In this document: positions 17,226 to 26,448 of the stretch, piece after piece
Layout: each line of letters starts with the position of its first letter
Numbering within the stretch: the stretch's first letter is position 1
Source of the DNA: Thiofilum sp039797965
GTDB lineage: Bacteria > Pseudomonadota > Gammaproteobacteria > Thiotrichales > Thiotrichaceae
Direction: 5' to 3'
NCBI GenBank assembly: GCA_039797965.1
Contig: JBDKGX010000003.1
Location: 31,402-95,401, forward strand
Length of the DNA: 64,000 nt
The notes under the pieces: generated by a model
Databases searched by the model: none
The model's input: the letters and a program-made list of their open reading frames with translations, nothing else
Told to the model about the DNA's origin: nothing
Translations under genes and position numbers: made by a program

Positions 17226-17314
17226 TTTTATACTATCCCTCCTAGCTAATTGCATATTGAACTTTATATCCTTATAAGATCATCACTAAGAATCATTAAA
17301 CTAGGAGAATTGCC

Positions 17315-17719
17315 ATGCCTGAACTATTTTCTGCTGACTGGATGAATGAGCTAAAAGATCAATGGAATAATGCACCCGATGTAAAAGATGCATTAGCTGA
17401 AATTGGTTTTAACTCTGTGATTGGTTGTGGTTTTAAGGATGAAGATAAACCACGGGGTGTCTTTGTGGTAGAAAATGGCACTTGTGTTCGGGCGGGTGAT
17501 TACGATGGTGAGGTATTAGATTGGGATATGCGAGCTAATCGTAAAGATTGGATGAAGTGGGTAACAGATGGGATTGGCATGGCGGGCTTAGGGATGGCTT
17601 ACACTATGGGTAAGCTCAAGTTTGTCACAGGTGATTATGGCGCTATGTTAAAAAATCCTAAAATGGCAGGCCCTTTTATTAAATCATTTAATTTAATGAA
17701 GAATATCCACACTCAGTAA
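17315..17719 (+). CDS. SCP2-like sterol carrier fold protein
   Basis: A 134-residue soluble protein resembling small SCP-2 (sterol carrier) domain proteins. The family-like features are LFSADWMNELKDQWN, RGVFVVENGTC, a conserved acidic GDYDGEVLDWDMRA block, and the C-terminal LKFVTGDYGAMLKNPKMAG. These proteins bind lipids or CoA esters in a hydrophobic cavity (known for the fold). TAGGAG precedes the start. A strong terminator follows its stop. No neighbour indicates the ligand. Confidence 0.75.
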   Translation: MPELFSADWMNELKDQWNNAPDVKDALAEIGFNSVIGCGFKDEDKPRGVFVVENGTCVRAGDYDGEVLDWDMRANRKDWMKWVTDGIGMAGLGMAYTMGKLKFVTGDYGAMLKNPKMAGPFIKSFNLMKNIHTQ

Positions 17720-17745
17720 ATAGGTTTACTCAGTAATTGAGTACT

Positions 17746-17775
17746 AAAAGCCCTGTGTAACTACAGGGCTTTTTT
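17746..17775. terminator. Rho-independent terminator, bidirectional
   Basis: AAAAGCCCTGT (17746-17756) pairs with ACAGGGCTTTTTT (17763-17775) around a 6-base loop. A and T tracts on both sides let it act on both strands, ending the SCP2-like gene and the convergent membrane-protein gene. AGTACT sites flank it on each side (17743 overlapping, and 17785). Confidence 0.9.
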
Positions 17776-17792
17776 ATGGGGAGTACTTTCGT

Positions 17793-18434
17793 TTAAGTGC
17801 GAGAGGGTGGTGGGGGCGTCTCTAATAAATCAGCTAACGGTGTAGGTTCATCCATGGAGGCTTGATTAATAGGTTTAGGCATAAGGGTACTATCATCATT
17901 AGCAGCCACCAGAGGGGTCTCAATTTTAGGTTTGGTCAATGTAACTGTGGGGGTTACTACCGCCGCAGGATTCGGTAAATAAGTATTGTCTGGTGTAGTG
18001 GAGTGAATGGGTGGGTTAGCAGGAGACGGTTTTAGTGTTGTTAATTCGCGTTTTGTTTCATTATCTGACCCAAAGATGACTCCCACACACATTAAAATCA
18101 AACTACCATACCACAACCAAAACCCTAGCCCCTGTCCAATAATATTAATATTCTCAAACTTTCCAGGCATGACGGTAAACCAAAACGATTGGGTGGCTAC
18201 CAATACTGCCGCGGCAGCGATTAAAGTCGCACGAATGGGGTGTTTGTACATCCAAAGCACGGCTAAAAAAATCAGTAAATTCGCAAACCAGCCAAATTGA
18301 AAAGCAATAATACCTAACCAGCCAGAGACTAGTACCCAATAACCCATTAAAGCATTGGTGTCAGTGTAAAACGCGGGGAACCACAATGAGCTAACCCAGC
18401 ATAAACCGCCTAAGAATAAGATTATTGCAGACAA
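17793..18434 (-). CDS. Small integral membrane protein with Pro/Thr-rich tail
   Basis: A 213-residue protein of unknown function. The first 125 residues form four to five hydrophobic helices (starting IILFLGGLCWVSSLWF, later LILMCVGVIFG). A long Pro/Thr-rich, probably cytoplasmic or periplasmic tail (about 130-213) ends TPPPPSRT. It is convergent with the SCP2-like gene across a shared terminator and divergent from the type II secretion block. No homologue is recognised. Confidence 0.7.
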   Translation of the reverse strand: MSAIILFLGGLCWVSSLWFPAFYTDTNALMGYWVLVSGWLGIIAFQFGWFANLLIFLAVLWMYKHPIRATLIAAAAVLVATQSFWFTVMPGKFENINIIGQGLGFWLWYGSLILMCVGVIFGSDNETKRELTTLKPSPANPPIHSTTPDNTYLPNPAAVVTPTVTLTKPKIETPLVAANDDSTLMPKPINQASMDEPTPLADLLETPPPPSRT

Positions 18435-18670
18435 GGGGATATCATCCGTTCAAGTTAAATAATTGCCATCAAGGCTCATTCAGTATTGCAGGGGAACATT
18501 ACTGCAGATGCATCATAGTCTAAGTTTGACATTCACATTCGGTTAAGGGAAGTGAATTTCTTTATTAGCAGATAATTGCAACTGATAGTCGCTTTATCGT
18601 TTATTATTCGACATTCATCGGCTGATTCGCTACGATAAAACCATTAATAAGCTGTATAAATAATAATAAT

Positions 18671-19714
18671 ATGATGCTAATCAGCAATCTCAGGCATTTT
18701 ATGCAGTGGTGGGGTAGCGGTCTGTTGAAAGGTTTGCCATCGTCACTACGGCGTTTAGTGCGTAGCGAGCGCCCAAGGGTAGTGCTGCAATTACATAACC
18801 ACAGTATTGAGGCCTTTTGGAAGCCAGACCAAAAGCTTATACCTCTCGGTAATTATTTACTCGATCAACCTTTTGATTTGTTTTCCAAACCTCATAAAGC
18901 CCTTAAACGTAAAAAGTACTTAATCGAGGTGCAACTTAACAACAAACATGGGCTATTGTTGGAGCAACGTTTTCCAGAGGCTATCCAAGAAAATTTGCGC
19001 CAAGTGATTGGCTATCAATTAGATAGAATTAGCCCCTTTTCTACCGAGCGGGCTTATTACTCAGCTGAGCTATTAGGGTATGACCGCAAAGCTAAAGAGA
19101 TTAATGTTAATGTCCAAGTCATTCCTAAACACATTGCGGATAAAGTACTTAACCAATTAAAAGCACTAGGGGTTCCAGAGGTTAATTTATTATCGGTGAT
19201 GGGCAGTACTTCAGCCGCACCTATAGGGCAAACAACACAGCAAGATTTAGCCCAAAACTGGTCATGGGTTCCACTAAGTTTTATGGCAATAGCCTTAGTG
19301 GGGTCTTTAGCTGCTCCTATTGCTTATAAAATGCGTCGGGTGGAACAGATTGATGCGGCACTAGCACAAGTACGTCAACACTCAGCCGCACAATTACAAG
19401 TGCGGGAGCAACTCAATACTGCTCAAGACGCTATTACTTTTTTGACAGAGCGGCGACGTACTTCACCCGTGGCATTAGATGTTGCGGAGCATTTATCGCA
19501 GATTTTACCCAAACATACTTGGTTAGAGCGGTTGACTTTGGATGGCTCAGGATTATCTATAAAAGGCGAGTCGGCAGCAGCGTTGGATTTAATCGATTTG
19601 CTGGAAGGCTCCCCCGTGTTGTCGGAGGTTAAGTTCAAGTCCCCCGTCACTCGTAGCAAAGATAACAGTAATGATAAGTTTCAAATTCAAGCCAAAGTCG
19701 AGGTGAAATCATGA
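18671..19714 (+). CDS. gspL: Type II secretion inner-membrane protein GspL/PilN-like
   Basis: A 347-residue bitopic protein. The N-terminal cytoplasmic part carries a GspL-like actin-fold fragment (FPEAIQENLRQVIGYQLDRI, with SPFSTERAYY typical of PilN/GspL-like proteins). One membrane helix lies near residues 200-222 (LSFMAIALVGSLAAPIAY). A coiled coil and the PilN-like ferredoxin-type C-terminal domain (about 265-345) follow. It recruits the secretion ATPase to the inner-membrane platform (known for GspL). It overlaps gspM by the ATGA at 19711-19714, and the order L-M-C/N-D runs on without gaps. A type IV pilus origin is less likely because of the GspM and GspC-like partners. Confidence 0.8.
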   Translation: MMLISNLRHFMQWWGSGLLKGLPSSLRRLVRSERPRVVLQLHNHSIEAFWKPDQKLIPLGNYLLDQPFDLFSKPHKALKRKKYLIEVQLNNKHGLLLEQRFPEAIQENLRQVIGYQLDRISPFSTERAYYSAELLGYDRKAKEINVNVQVIPKHIADKVLNQLKALGVPEVNLLSVMGSTSAAPIGQTTQQDLAQNWSWVPLSFMAIALVGSLAAPIAYKMRRVEQIDAALAQVRQHSAAQLQVREQLNTAQDAITFLTERRRTSPVALDVAEHLSQILPKHTWLERLTLDGSGLSIKGESAAALDLIDLLEGSPVLSEVKFKSPVTRSKDNSNDKFQIQAKVEVKS

Positions 19715-20304
19715 ATAACCTCGTAGCCCATCATGGCAAATTAGCGTGGGGTTTATTGGTTTTATTAGTACTCAGTCTATTACTCTTTAGCGTGTTGCCT
19801 GCATGGAGTTATTCCAAAGACCTAGATGATCGTATTGAGCGTGGTTATCAGCAATTAGCTAAAATGCGCCAAATCGCTAATACCACCCCCGAGTTTATGG
19901 CGGAGTATGAGCGAGTCAAAAGCCAAGGTTTAGATAAATTGTTTTATCCAGAAGGTATGACCGCGGCTCAGGTGGCTAAGCAATTACAACAACAAGTCAA
20001 TGACGTTATTACTCGTGGCAATGGGCGGATCTCTAGTTCTGAGGTGGTAGAGGATCAAAAAGATCAAACTACTATCAATGGTTATCAAAAAGTTACGGTT
20101 CGTGCAGTTTTTCAGGGTTCTATGCCGCTAATTCGCCAAGTACTCCATCAGGCTTATCAAGCCCGTCCTTTAATATTCGTGGATGGTTTGGAGATTTATC
20201 CTTTAGATCGGGATAAAGAGGCAGGGCAAACTCAAGAAGCTAAAGCCGAAGTACTAATCACTACTTATTGGCGTGGAGGACAAACTAATGAAAAAGTGGA
20301 TTAG
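19711..20304 (+). CDS. gspM: Type II secretion protein GspM
   Basis: A 197-residue bitopic inner-membrane protein with one N-terminal helix (WGLLVLLVLSLLLFSVLPAW). A coiled segment and a C-terminal ferredoxin-like domain follow, the standard GspM layout. It should pair with GspL at the platform. Translationally coupled to gspL by the ATGA overlap, it overlaps the next gene by 17 bases. Assignment rests on topology, length and position more than on strong motifs. Confidence 0.75.
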   Translation: MNNLVAHHGKLAWGLLVLLVLSLLLFSVLPAWSYSKDLDDRIERGYQQLAKMRQIANTTPEFMAEYERVKSQGLDKLFYPEGMTAAQVAKQLQQQVNDVITRGNGRISSSEVVEDQKDQTTINGYQKVTVRAVFQGSMPLIRQVLHQAYQARPLIFVDGLEIYPLDRDKEAGQTQEAKAEVLITTYWRGGQTNEKVD

Positions 20305-21109
20305 TCCGCCCATTCAATGGCTATTTTGGCTGAGTGGTTTAGGTTTTCTAGCTTTAGCCGCATGGAATTTATATAGCTTGTGGGCTATGACCGAGGAAGA
20401 CCAAACCAAACAAACGGTGAGTGTGGAAATGCCAGACTTGAGTTTGCTAAATGCACCGGGTGTGGCTACTTATCAAGCTTTTATTGATAAACCTTTGTTC
20501 TGGTCAGGGCGTCAAGTACCTCCCCCTCCTGTGGTGGCGACTAGTACCGTTGCTCCCGTGGCAGCCCCTGTTGATAAAACACTACCCGATGGTCGTTTGG
20601 TGGGTGTGATTGATTTAGGCAAAAAATCCTATGGCGTTATGCGTACCAGTTTGGCTGAAAATCATTATTTACATGTGGGTGACAAATGGGGCAATTGGAC
20701 GGTTGATAAAGTTAAAAAGGATAAGCTAATACTTAAAATTGGTGAGGAAAGCCAAGAAGTATTGTTGATTGCTGATTTTAATGCACCTAAAGAAAGCCCA
20801 TCGATGATAGCTAGGAAAGCACAAGATCAGCAGCAGCAAGCTCAGGCAGAAACCCTAGCACGCTTAAAGGCATTACAAGCGGCCGCCGCTCAAAATGCAT
20901 TAGCTGCCGTATTAGAGCCGAAAGCAGGTATGCCTAATGAAGCCTTTCCACCAACAGTAGAGCAAGCGCCCCCGATTTTATCGGTTAAAGATGCGCTAGA
21001 AGCACGTAAACGTTTAATGGAGTCGCGCTGGGGAAGTACAGACAGTGGCAATCGTCCCAATAACCAACCACGCAGTGCGATTCCTAATCCAGCTAGCAAT
21101 GTGAATTAA
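20288..21109 (+). CDS. gspC: GspC/PilP-like type II secretion linker protein
   Basis: About 273 residues. One N-terminal membrane helix (WLFWLSGLGFLALAAWNLY) and a Pro-rich linker precede an HR-like domain (about residues 100-170; GRLVGVIDLGKKSYGVMR, then YLHVGDKWGNWTVDKVKKD). In GspC and PilP this domain contacts the secretin. The C-terminus is an Ala/Gln-rich helix and a disordered tail. The start at 20288 is chosen because GGAGG lies 8 bases upstream. It precedes the secretin gene, as expected for the protein bridging inner membrane and secretin. GspN is the alternative name. Confidence 0.75.
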   Translation: MKKWISPPIQWLFWLSGLGFLALAAWNLYSLWAMTEEDQTKQTVSVEMPDLSLLNAPGVATYQAFIDKPLFWSGRQVPPPPVVATSTVAPVAAPVDKTLPDGRLVGVIDLGKKSYGVMRTSLAENHYLHVGDKWGNWTVDKVKKDKLILKIGEESQEVLLIADFNAPKESPSMIARKAQDQQQQAQAETLARLKALQAAAAQNALAAVLEPKAGMPNEAFPPTVEQAPPILSVKDALEARKRLMESRWGSTDSGNRPNNQPRSAIPNPASNVN

Positions 21110-21194
21110 GCTAGGGTAAGTACAATAACTGCTTTAATAAAGCTAAAAACAACAAAATCTCTATAAGAATAATAAAAACAATGGGGTTAGCTTT

Positions 21195-23474
21195 GTGAAC
21201 TATAAATTAATCACAATAGGGCTAGTGAGTGTTTCAGTCCTGATGACATCAGGCTGTACCTCTATTCGCAATAGCCCAGGTTACCGAAGCAATGTGGGTG
21301 AAGAAGGGTTTCAACGCAGTAGTGCGGTGCGTGAAATTGATGGACGTATGTTAGGTATGGCTGAGCAAGCACAATTACCTAATAATACTAAGCGAGGCAG
21401 TGTTGCGCCCGCTCATTATGATAATAGTGCGGCAAATACTGAGCGTCCCCATAAAGCGGGTCAGGCTCAACAAGATGCAGAGTTGATTTTAGGTCAGCAA
21501 AACTATTTCCGTGAGCCTAAAAGTGATCGTGATAGTAACCGCAAAAGCAGTAAAAAGGGTGATGGTATTGCCTTAAACTTTGAGCGAGCCAGTATTCGAG
21601 AAGTGGTCAAAGTAGTATTAGGAGATTTATTAAAATTAACCTATACCATTGAGCCTGGTGTGGAGGGGGAGGTCACTATTAGTTCGAGTGAGCCTATTCC
21701 ACAAGCGAGCTTAATTCCAACTTTAGAGTCCTTGTTAGCTACTCAAGGGGCAGTACTTTACAAAGATGGAGCCAGTGGCTATCGCATTGCTGCACGAGCC
21801 AATATGAAAGGGCGAGGCTTCAAACCTAGCTTTGGCGCAAAACTCAAGCCGGGTTATAGCATTCAAGTTATACCATTGCGTTATATTCCTGCCGTGGAAA
21901 TGCAAAAGATTCTAGAGCCATTAGCGAATCCAGATGCCTTTGTGCGAGTGGACAGTGGGCGCAATTTATTAATGTTAGCGGGTACTAGCAATGAGCTAGC
22001 TAACTTAATGGCTACGATTAATACCTTTGACGTTGATGTATTGCAGGGTATGTCAGTGGGGATTTTCCGCATTAAGAATGTGGAGTCTGGTGTGGTAGCC
22101 AAAAGCATGGAAACGCTGTTTGGTGAGGGGGGTAGTAGCTCAATGGCAGGTATGATTAAAATCGTACCACTAGAGCATATGAATAGCCTTATGATTATTT
22201 CTGCTAGCCCTGATTATCTTCGTGATATGCAAGGGTGGATTAATCGCTTTGACCGTACCAGTCCTACTGCAGGGCAACAGCTCTATGTTTATCGTGTACA
22301 AAATGGTAGTGCCGAAAACTTAGCAGAAATGCTGAATCAAATCTTCTCTGGTAAAAGTAGTAGCTCCAAAAAGAAAAGCCCGACCTCCAGTCTAGCGCCA
22401 GGTTTAGCCCCAGCGACCATCGGTGCAACCGGAGATGCTGGCACTAATGGAGCAGCTCCCGCTAATGGTGCAATACCTAATGTGGAGTCATCAGCTGCTG
22501 TTGCAGTGGCTGTGGCAGGTACTAAACCCATTGTGACCGAAGATGGCGGAGTGAGTTTGGATGCCGCGGATGAGGCTAGAATTGTGGCGGATAAAACCAA
22601 TAATTCTTTAATGATTATGGCAACCGAGTCTACCTACCAACAAATCCTAGAAGCCGTAAAACGTATAGACGTTATGCCTATGCAAGTACAAGTCGAAGCC
22701 TCCATTATGGAAGTTAGCTTATCAGACAGCTTGCAGTATGGCTTGCAATGGTACTTTAAAAACAGCAACTTACTAGGACAAGTGGGAGGCGGTTTAGTCT
22801 CATTAGGCGGTGTGGCAGGGGGGGCTGGATTCTCTTATTCGTTGAGTGATGCAACGGGCGCTTTACAAAATATTATTAATACCTTGGCTAAGCAATCACG
22901 AGTCCGAGTACTGTCCTCGCCGTCGATTCTTGTATTAGATAATCAGCCTGCTGAAATTCGAGTAGGGGATCAATTACCGATTGAGACCAAAACCAGTAGT
23001 GGTACTACCGCCAGTGGTGATGTGTATACCTATCAATATAAAGATACAGGGGTATCACTTAAAGTCACGCCCCATGTGAATAGTAGTGGTTTGGTGAAAA
23101 TGGAAATCCAACAAGACGTAACCGATCTAGGTGAGCGGGATAGCGTCAATAAACAACCGACCTTTATGCAGCGTAGTATTAAAAGTTCGATTGTAGTGCA
23201 AAGTGGGGAAACCATCGTACTAGGCGGTTTGATTCGTGAGAATAAAACGGATAGCAAACAAGGTGTGCCTATTTTGGGGGATGTTCCTATTGTCGGTAAA
23301 TTGTTTAGCACCGAAGGGGGTACTTCAACTCGTACCGAGTTATTAGTGCTAATTACCCCAACGGCTATTAAGGATCAATCAGGGCTTAATAAAACAGGCG
23401 AGGAAATGCGCGAGCGAATGAAACGTCTCATGGACAATGATCATTTCCTCCAGCAATTAAAAGGAAAACCATAA
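21195..23474 (+). CDS. gspD: Type II secretion secretin GspD
   Basis: A 759-residue outer-membrane secretin. The signal peptide ends in a lipobox-like TSGC, so the secretin may be self-lipidated. An N0 domain (LNFERASIREVVKVVLGDLL), N1-N3 repeats (for example IQVIPLRYIPAVEMQKILEP), a low-complexity Ala/Gly insert (about residues 395-440) and the secretin core (VRVLSSPSILVLDNQPAEIR ... VPILGDVPIVGKLF) are all visible. The start is GTG with a weak ribosome site. It is the fourth gene of the block. The pseudopilin and ATPase genes (gspE-K) are not in this window, so the system is split or extends elsewhere in the genome. Confidence 0.93.
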   Translation: MNYKLITIGLVSVSVLMTSGCTSIRNSPGYRSNVGEEGFQRSSAVREIDGRMLGMAEQAQLPNNTKRGSVAPAHYDNSAANTERPHKAGQAQQDAELILGQQNYFREPKSDRDSNRKSSKKGDGIALNFERASIREVVKVVLGDLLKLTYTIEPGVEGEVTISSSEPIPQASLIPTLESLLATQGAVLYKDGASGYRIAARANMKGRGFKPSFGAKLKPGYSIQVIPLRYIPAVEMQKILEPLANPDAFVRVDSGRNLLMLAGTSNELANLMATINTFDVDVLQGMSVGIFRIKNVESGVVAKSMETLFGEGGSSSMAGMIKIVPLEHMNSLMIISASPDYLRDMQGWINRFDRTSPTAGQQLYVYRVQNGSAENLAEMLNQIFSGKSSSSKKKSPTSSLAPGLAPATIGATGDAGTNGAAPANGAIPNVESSAAVAVAVAGTKPIVTEDGGVSLDAADEARIVADKTNNSLMIMATESTYQQILEAVKRIDVMPMQVQVEASIMEVSLSDSLQYGLQWYFKNSNLLGQVGGGLVSLGGVAGGAGFSYSLSDATGALQNIINTLAKQSRVRVLSSPSILVLDNQPAEIRVGDQLPIETKTSSGTTASGDVYTYQYKDTGVSLKVTPHVNSSGLVKMEIQQDVTDLGERDSVNKQPTFMQRSIKSSIVVQSGETIVLGGLIRENKTDSKQGVPILGDVPIVGKLFSTEGGTSTRTELLVLITPTAIKDQSGLNKTGEEMRERMKRLMDNDHFLQQLKGKP

Positions 23475-23476
23475 TC

Positions 23477-23872
23477 ATGAAGCATTGGGTCGCTTTAGTG
23501 AGTCTTAGTTTACTATTAGCAGCGTGCTCCTCAGAGCCACCAGAGCCGATAGTAAAACAATTGGCACAACAACGTTGGGATGCGTTACTGGCGGGCAATC
23601 TCACTAAAGCTTATGAGTACTACACCAAGGCTTTCCAAGACACTACGCCCCCTAAGCAGTTTGAAAACACAATTCGGGGCATAGGATTATGGAAGTCTGC
23701 TCAAGTACTCGACTCTCAATGTGCCAATGATCAATGTAACGTCAATGTGAAGATAACGGTATCCATGAAAATGCGTGGATTACCAGAACCCATTGATACT
23801 AGTGACATAATTCAAGAGACATGGATTAAGGATACCGCTGGGAAGTCCGACTGGCGTTATGTGAAAAATTAG
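23477..23872 (+). CDS. Small lipoprotein downstream of gspD
   Basis: A 131-residue lipoprotein: the signal peptide ends LLAAC, with the lipidated Cys near residue 17. The rest resembles a small NTF2-like or tetratricopeptide-like fold (AQQRWDALLAGNLTKAYEYY, then a beta-rich C-terminus with a CANDQC cysteine pair). It begins 2 bases after the gspD stop, so it is the last gene of the secretion operon and could assist secretin targeting or serve as a pilotin-like partner. That role is inference from position only. Confidence 0.75.
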   Translation: MKHWVALVSLSLLLAACSSEPPEPIVKQLAQQRWDALLAGNLTKAYEYYTKAFQDTTPPKQFENTIRGIGLWKSAQVLDSQCANDQCNVNVKITVSMKMRGLPEPIDTSDIIQETWIKDTAGKSDWRYVKN

Positions 23873-23977
23873 GATATTTATCCATTATAATATTGTATTA
23901 TCTATAGAAAATTAAAATAGATTAAATAATAAGCTCCACTAATAAATTATAACGATAAGTTTTTAGGAGGCACTCAG

Positions 23978-25480
23978 GTGTTTAAACAAAATAAGCTTGC
24001 TATTGGGGTAGCAGCGGGAGTTCTGGTTGCCGTTGGGATTTTCACCGGTGTCCAAGCAGTGCATATGAACCCCGATGGAACTGGTCAAGTACTACTGTTT
24101 CCTTACTTTAATGCTCATCCGGGCTATGTCACCAACATCAATTTGGTCAACTCTACCGATCAGACGAAGGCGGTGAAGATTCGGTTTCGTGAGGGTAAAA
24201 ACAGTAATGATATCCTGAACTTCAATCTCTATATGTCACCTGAGGATGTGTGGACAGGTACTATTCGTAAAGATAGCCAAACTGCGGCAGGCTTATTTTC
24301 CACACTGGATCGCTCTTGTACTTATCCCGTTAGAATGGCAGCTGATTGCTCACAGCCAGACCGTTGTGAGGTGATGAAAACCTTTGATGGTAAAAACATT
24401 GCTTACGACAATTTAGATACTCAAGAAGGCTATGTAGAAGTCATCGAGATGGGAGTCGTTACTGATCCTGCACTGCAAGCAGCGGTTAAGCACAATAAAG
24501 GTAAACCTGCAAACTGCCAGTTAGTCGCGGATGCATGGGAAAAAACCGGCAAATTCTCAGCAGGCTCAGGTCCTGCTGCTACTAGTTTAAGTGCGCCCAC
24601 GGGAGGGTTATTTGGCTCTTCGGCGGTCTTAAACTTATCAGAGGGTGCCGCTTATGCGATTGAACCCGTAGCGATTGATAATTACAGCACGCAACCCCAA
24701 CATTATCGTCCGAATGTTTATGCGGAGTACTTATTGCCTTCTTTAGCGTCTGGCAATGTGAGTCAAAGTAATGTGATGGTAGGTAAAGCTAATGGTGAGG
24801 CTGATATGGTCGTCACCAACTGGAAAGCACAAGCGACTGATCCTTGTGAAGCAGAGGGCACAACCTGCGGTAAGAATCCCTATCCGATTGCTCACGTTCT
24901 CGCAGCTCCTTATATTATGAATGAGTACTTTCTCGATCCCAGTAAAGGCTATGACGGTCATACTGATTGGGTAGTCACGTTCCCCATGAAAAAGCACGGT
25001 ATTTTCCAAGGTGCAACCGACGTAGTAGCTAAAATTGATAGCCTTTATGATCGTGAAGAAACTCGTGCATGGGGCTTAGGTACTAACAGTGATAAGTACT
25101 TTGGTTTCGTAGCCGATGCTAAAGCCGGAACCTTTAGCCCAGAAACCAGTTTAACGCGTGAAGTTAACGTATTGAGCTTTGTCAGTACAGACCCTTCCTA
25201 CGACATGACTCGTACCGTAATGTCTAGCCCAGCACTCAAAGTGGTTAGTGCAGGTCCGTTTGTGAATGGTTGGTCACGTATTACGTTCCCGAACTATAGT
25301 TTAGGTGCAATGGTAGACACCTCTAATTCCTATAGCGCTAATCCATTAAACTACAAGTCAGGTAGTTTCATTTATAACGGTGTACCAACTCTAGGTTTCG
25401 CCGCTATTGAGGGCAATGTAAGTGAAAATGCCAATGCCCGCTTTGGTAATGCGTTACCGCATAAAACCCGTCGTTATTAA
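23978..25480 (+). CDS. Secreted protein of unknown function (500 aa), candidate T2SS cargo
   Basis: An exported protein with an N-terminal signal (VAAGVLVAVGIFTGVQA) followed at once by a conserved-looking HMNPDGTGQVLLFPYFN block. The mature part is rich in aromatic and polar residues, has several cysteines (SCTYPVRMAADCSQPDRC, CEAEGTTCG) and ends in a short basic tail. It starts with GTG behind a strong AGGAGG. It lies directly behind the secretion genes and is followed by a complex terminator, so it could be a substrate of that secretion system. I do not recognise a named family. Confidence 0.7.
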   Translation: MFKQNKLAIGVAAGVLVAVGIFTGVQAVHMNPDGTGQVLLFPYFNAHPGYVTNINLVNSTDQTKAVKIRFREGKNSNDILNFNLYMSPEDVWTGTIRKDSQTAAGLFSTLDRSCTYPVRMAADCSQPDRCEVMKTFDGKNIAYDNLDTQEGYVEVIEMGVVTDPALQAAVKHNKGKPANCQLVADAWEKTGKFSAGSGPAATSLSAPTGGLFGSSAVLNLSEGAAYAIEPVAIDNYSTQPQHYRPNVYAEYLLPSLASGNVSQSNVMVGKANGEADMVVTNWKAQATDPCEAEGTTCGKNPYPIAHVLAAPYIMNEYFLDPSKGYDGHTDWVVTFPMKKHGIFQGATDVVAKIDSLYDREETRAWGLGTNSDKYFGFVADAKAGTFSPETSLTREVNVLSFVSTDPSYDMTRTVMSSPALKVVSAGPFVNGWSRITFPNYSLGAMVDTSNSYSANPLNYKSGSFIYNGVPTLGFAAIEGNVSENANARFGNALPHKTRRY

Positions 25481-25483
25481 TTA

Positions 25484-25576
25484 AAACTAACCCCTCTCCA
25501 CCTTCTCTGATCATCACAGAGAAGCAATAGGTCTCTCATTACGAGAGCCTATTAGGGAGGGGTTAATTATTTTTAG
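25484..25576 (+). terminator. Branched terminator-like structure
   Basis: The outer arms CTAACCCCTC (about 25488-25497) and GAGGGGTTAA (about 25557-25566) enclose two inner hairpins: TTCTCTG/CAGAGAA around 25513-25527 and TCTC/GAGA around 25532-25547. ATTATTTTTA follows. This three-way layout is unusual but would end transcription of the secreted-protein gene. Confidence 0.6.
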
Positions 25577-25589
25577 GGCTGTTGAAGTA

Positions 25590-26447
25590 ATGCGCATATT
25601 AGTAAAGCACTTAATACTAGGGGCAGTATTAAGCTTAAGTATTCCATTGATTGTACAAGCAGATAACACTTGGATCATCAAAACACCCCAGTGGGAGTTA
25701 TCCAAACAACAATATGAGTCCACGCTAAGCGTCAAGCACGCGGATCCCAAACAACTTACTAAGCCTGAACAACAGCAATTGTTACAGGATATCTATATTC
25801 GCGAATCCTTAATGCATCAAGCCTTGGAGCAGGGTTTAGATAAAGACCCCAAAGTACTGGAGCAACTAGAGGAAATGCGTCGAGATTTACTGGCGCGTAA
25901 TGCTTTAGAGCAACAAGTTAATAAAAACAAACCTGACTTTGCAGCTCGAGCTAAAGAGTTATATCAAGCCCGCTTAGCTACTGATTACAGCTTTCCTGTG
26001 CGTTATAAGCTGCAAATTATTCAGCTTAATGCAGTGCAGCCTGAGCAAAAAACCAAAGCTCAAGAACGCTTGACGCAAATTCGGACTGATCTAGAAAAAA
26101 ACACTTTAACCTTTGCTCAAGCCGTGGAGCGTTACAGTGAAGCGGCTGACAAAGCGTTAACTCAAAATGGTCAATGGTACAAAGTCGATCAGTTACCCAC
26201 AGAACTCGCTGAGCCACTGACTAAACTGACCCCTGATAGCTTGAGCACCGTTATTAACGCTAACCATGCTGTATTTTTAGTGAAATACCTAGAAAAACGT
26301 GATCCTGAAGTGATTTCCTTTGAAAAAATTAAAGATGAGCTCATTCAAAGAATTGAAACTGAGTATCGCATGGGGCAGCAAAAAATGATCCTAGATGAGT
26401 TACGCCAACGTTTTAGTAAAGAGGCACAACTGAATCTGGAGCCATAA
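25590..26447 (+). CDS. Periplasmic PpiC/SurA-like peptidyl-prolyl isomerase
   Basis: A 285-residue exported protein: a signal peptide (residues 1 to about 22) ends VQA. A SurA-like N-terminal helical domain follows (YESTLSVKHADPKQLTKPEQ, IYIRESLMHQALEQGL). A parvulin-type domain (about 140-245; FAQAVERYSE, GQWYKVDQLP) and a helical C-terminus complete it. EpsD-type isomerases of this kind are often found in exopolysaccharide loci. It is the first gene of the polysaccharide cluster, 1 base before the wzm-like start, so probably an export or assembly chaperone for that pathway. Confidence 0.8.
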   Translation: MRILVKHLILGAVLSLSIPLIVQADNTWIIKTPQWELSKQQYESTLSVKHADPKQLTKPEQQQLLQDIYIRESLMHQALEQGLDKDPKVLEQLEEMRRDLLARNALEQQVNKNKPDFAARAKELYQARLATDYSFPVRYKLQIIQLNAVQPEQKTKAQERLTQIRTDLEKNTLTFAQAVERYSEAADKALTQNGQWYKVDQLPTELAEPLTKLTPDSLSTVINANHAVFLVKYLEKRDPEVISFEKIKDELIQRIETEYRMGQQKMILDELRQRFSKEAQLNLEP

Positions 26448-26448
26448 T

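Noticed and set aside
22337..22600. Minus-strand Ala/Val-rich ORF in gspD
   Set aside because: Shadow of the low-complexity Ala/Gly insert of the secretin.
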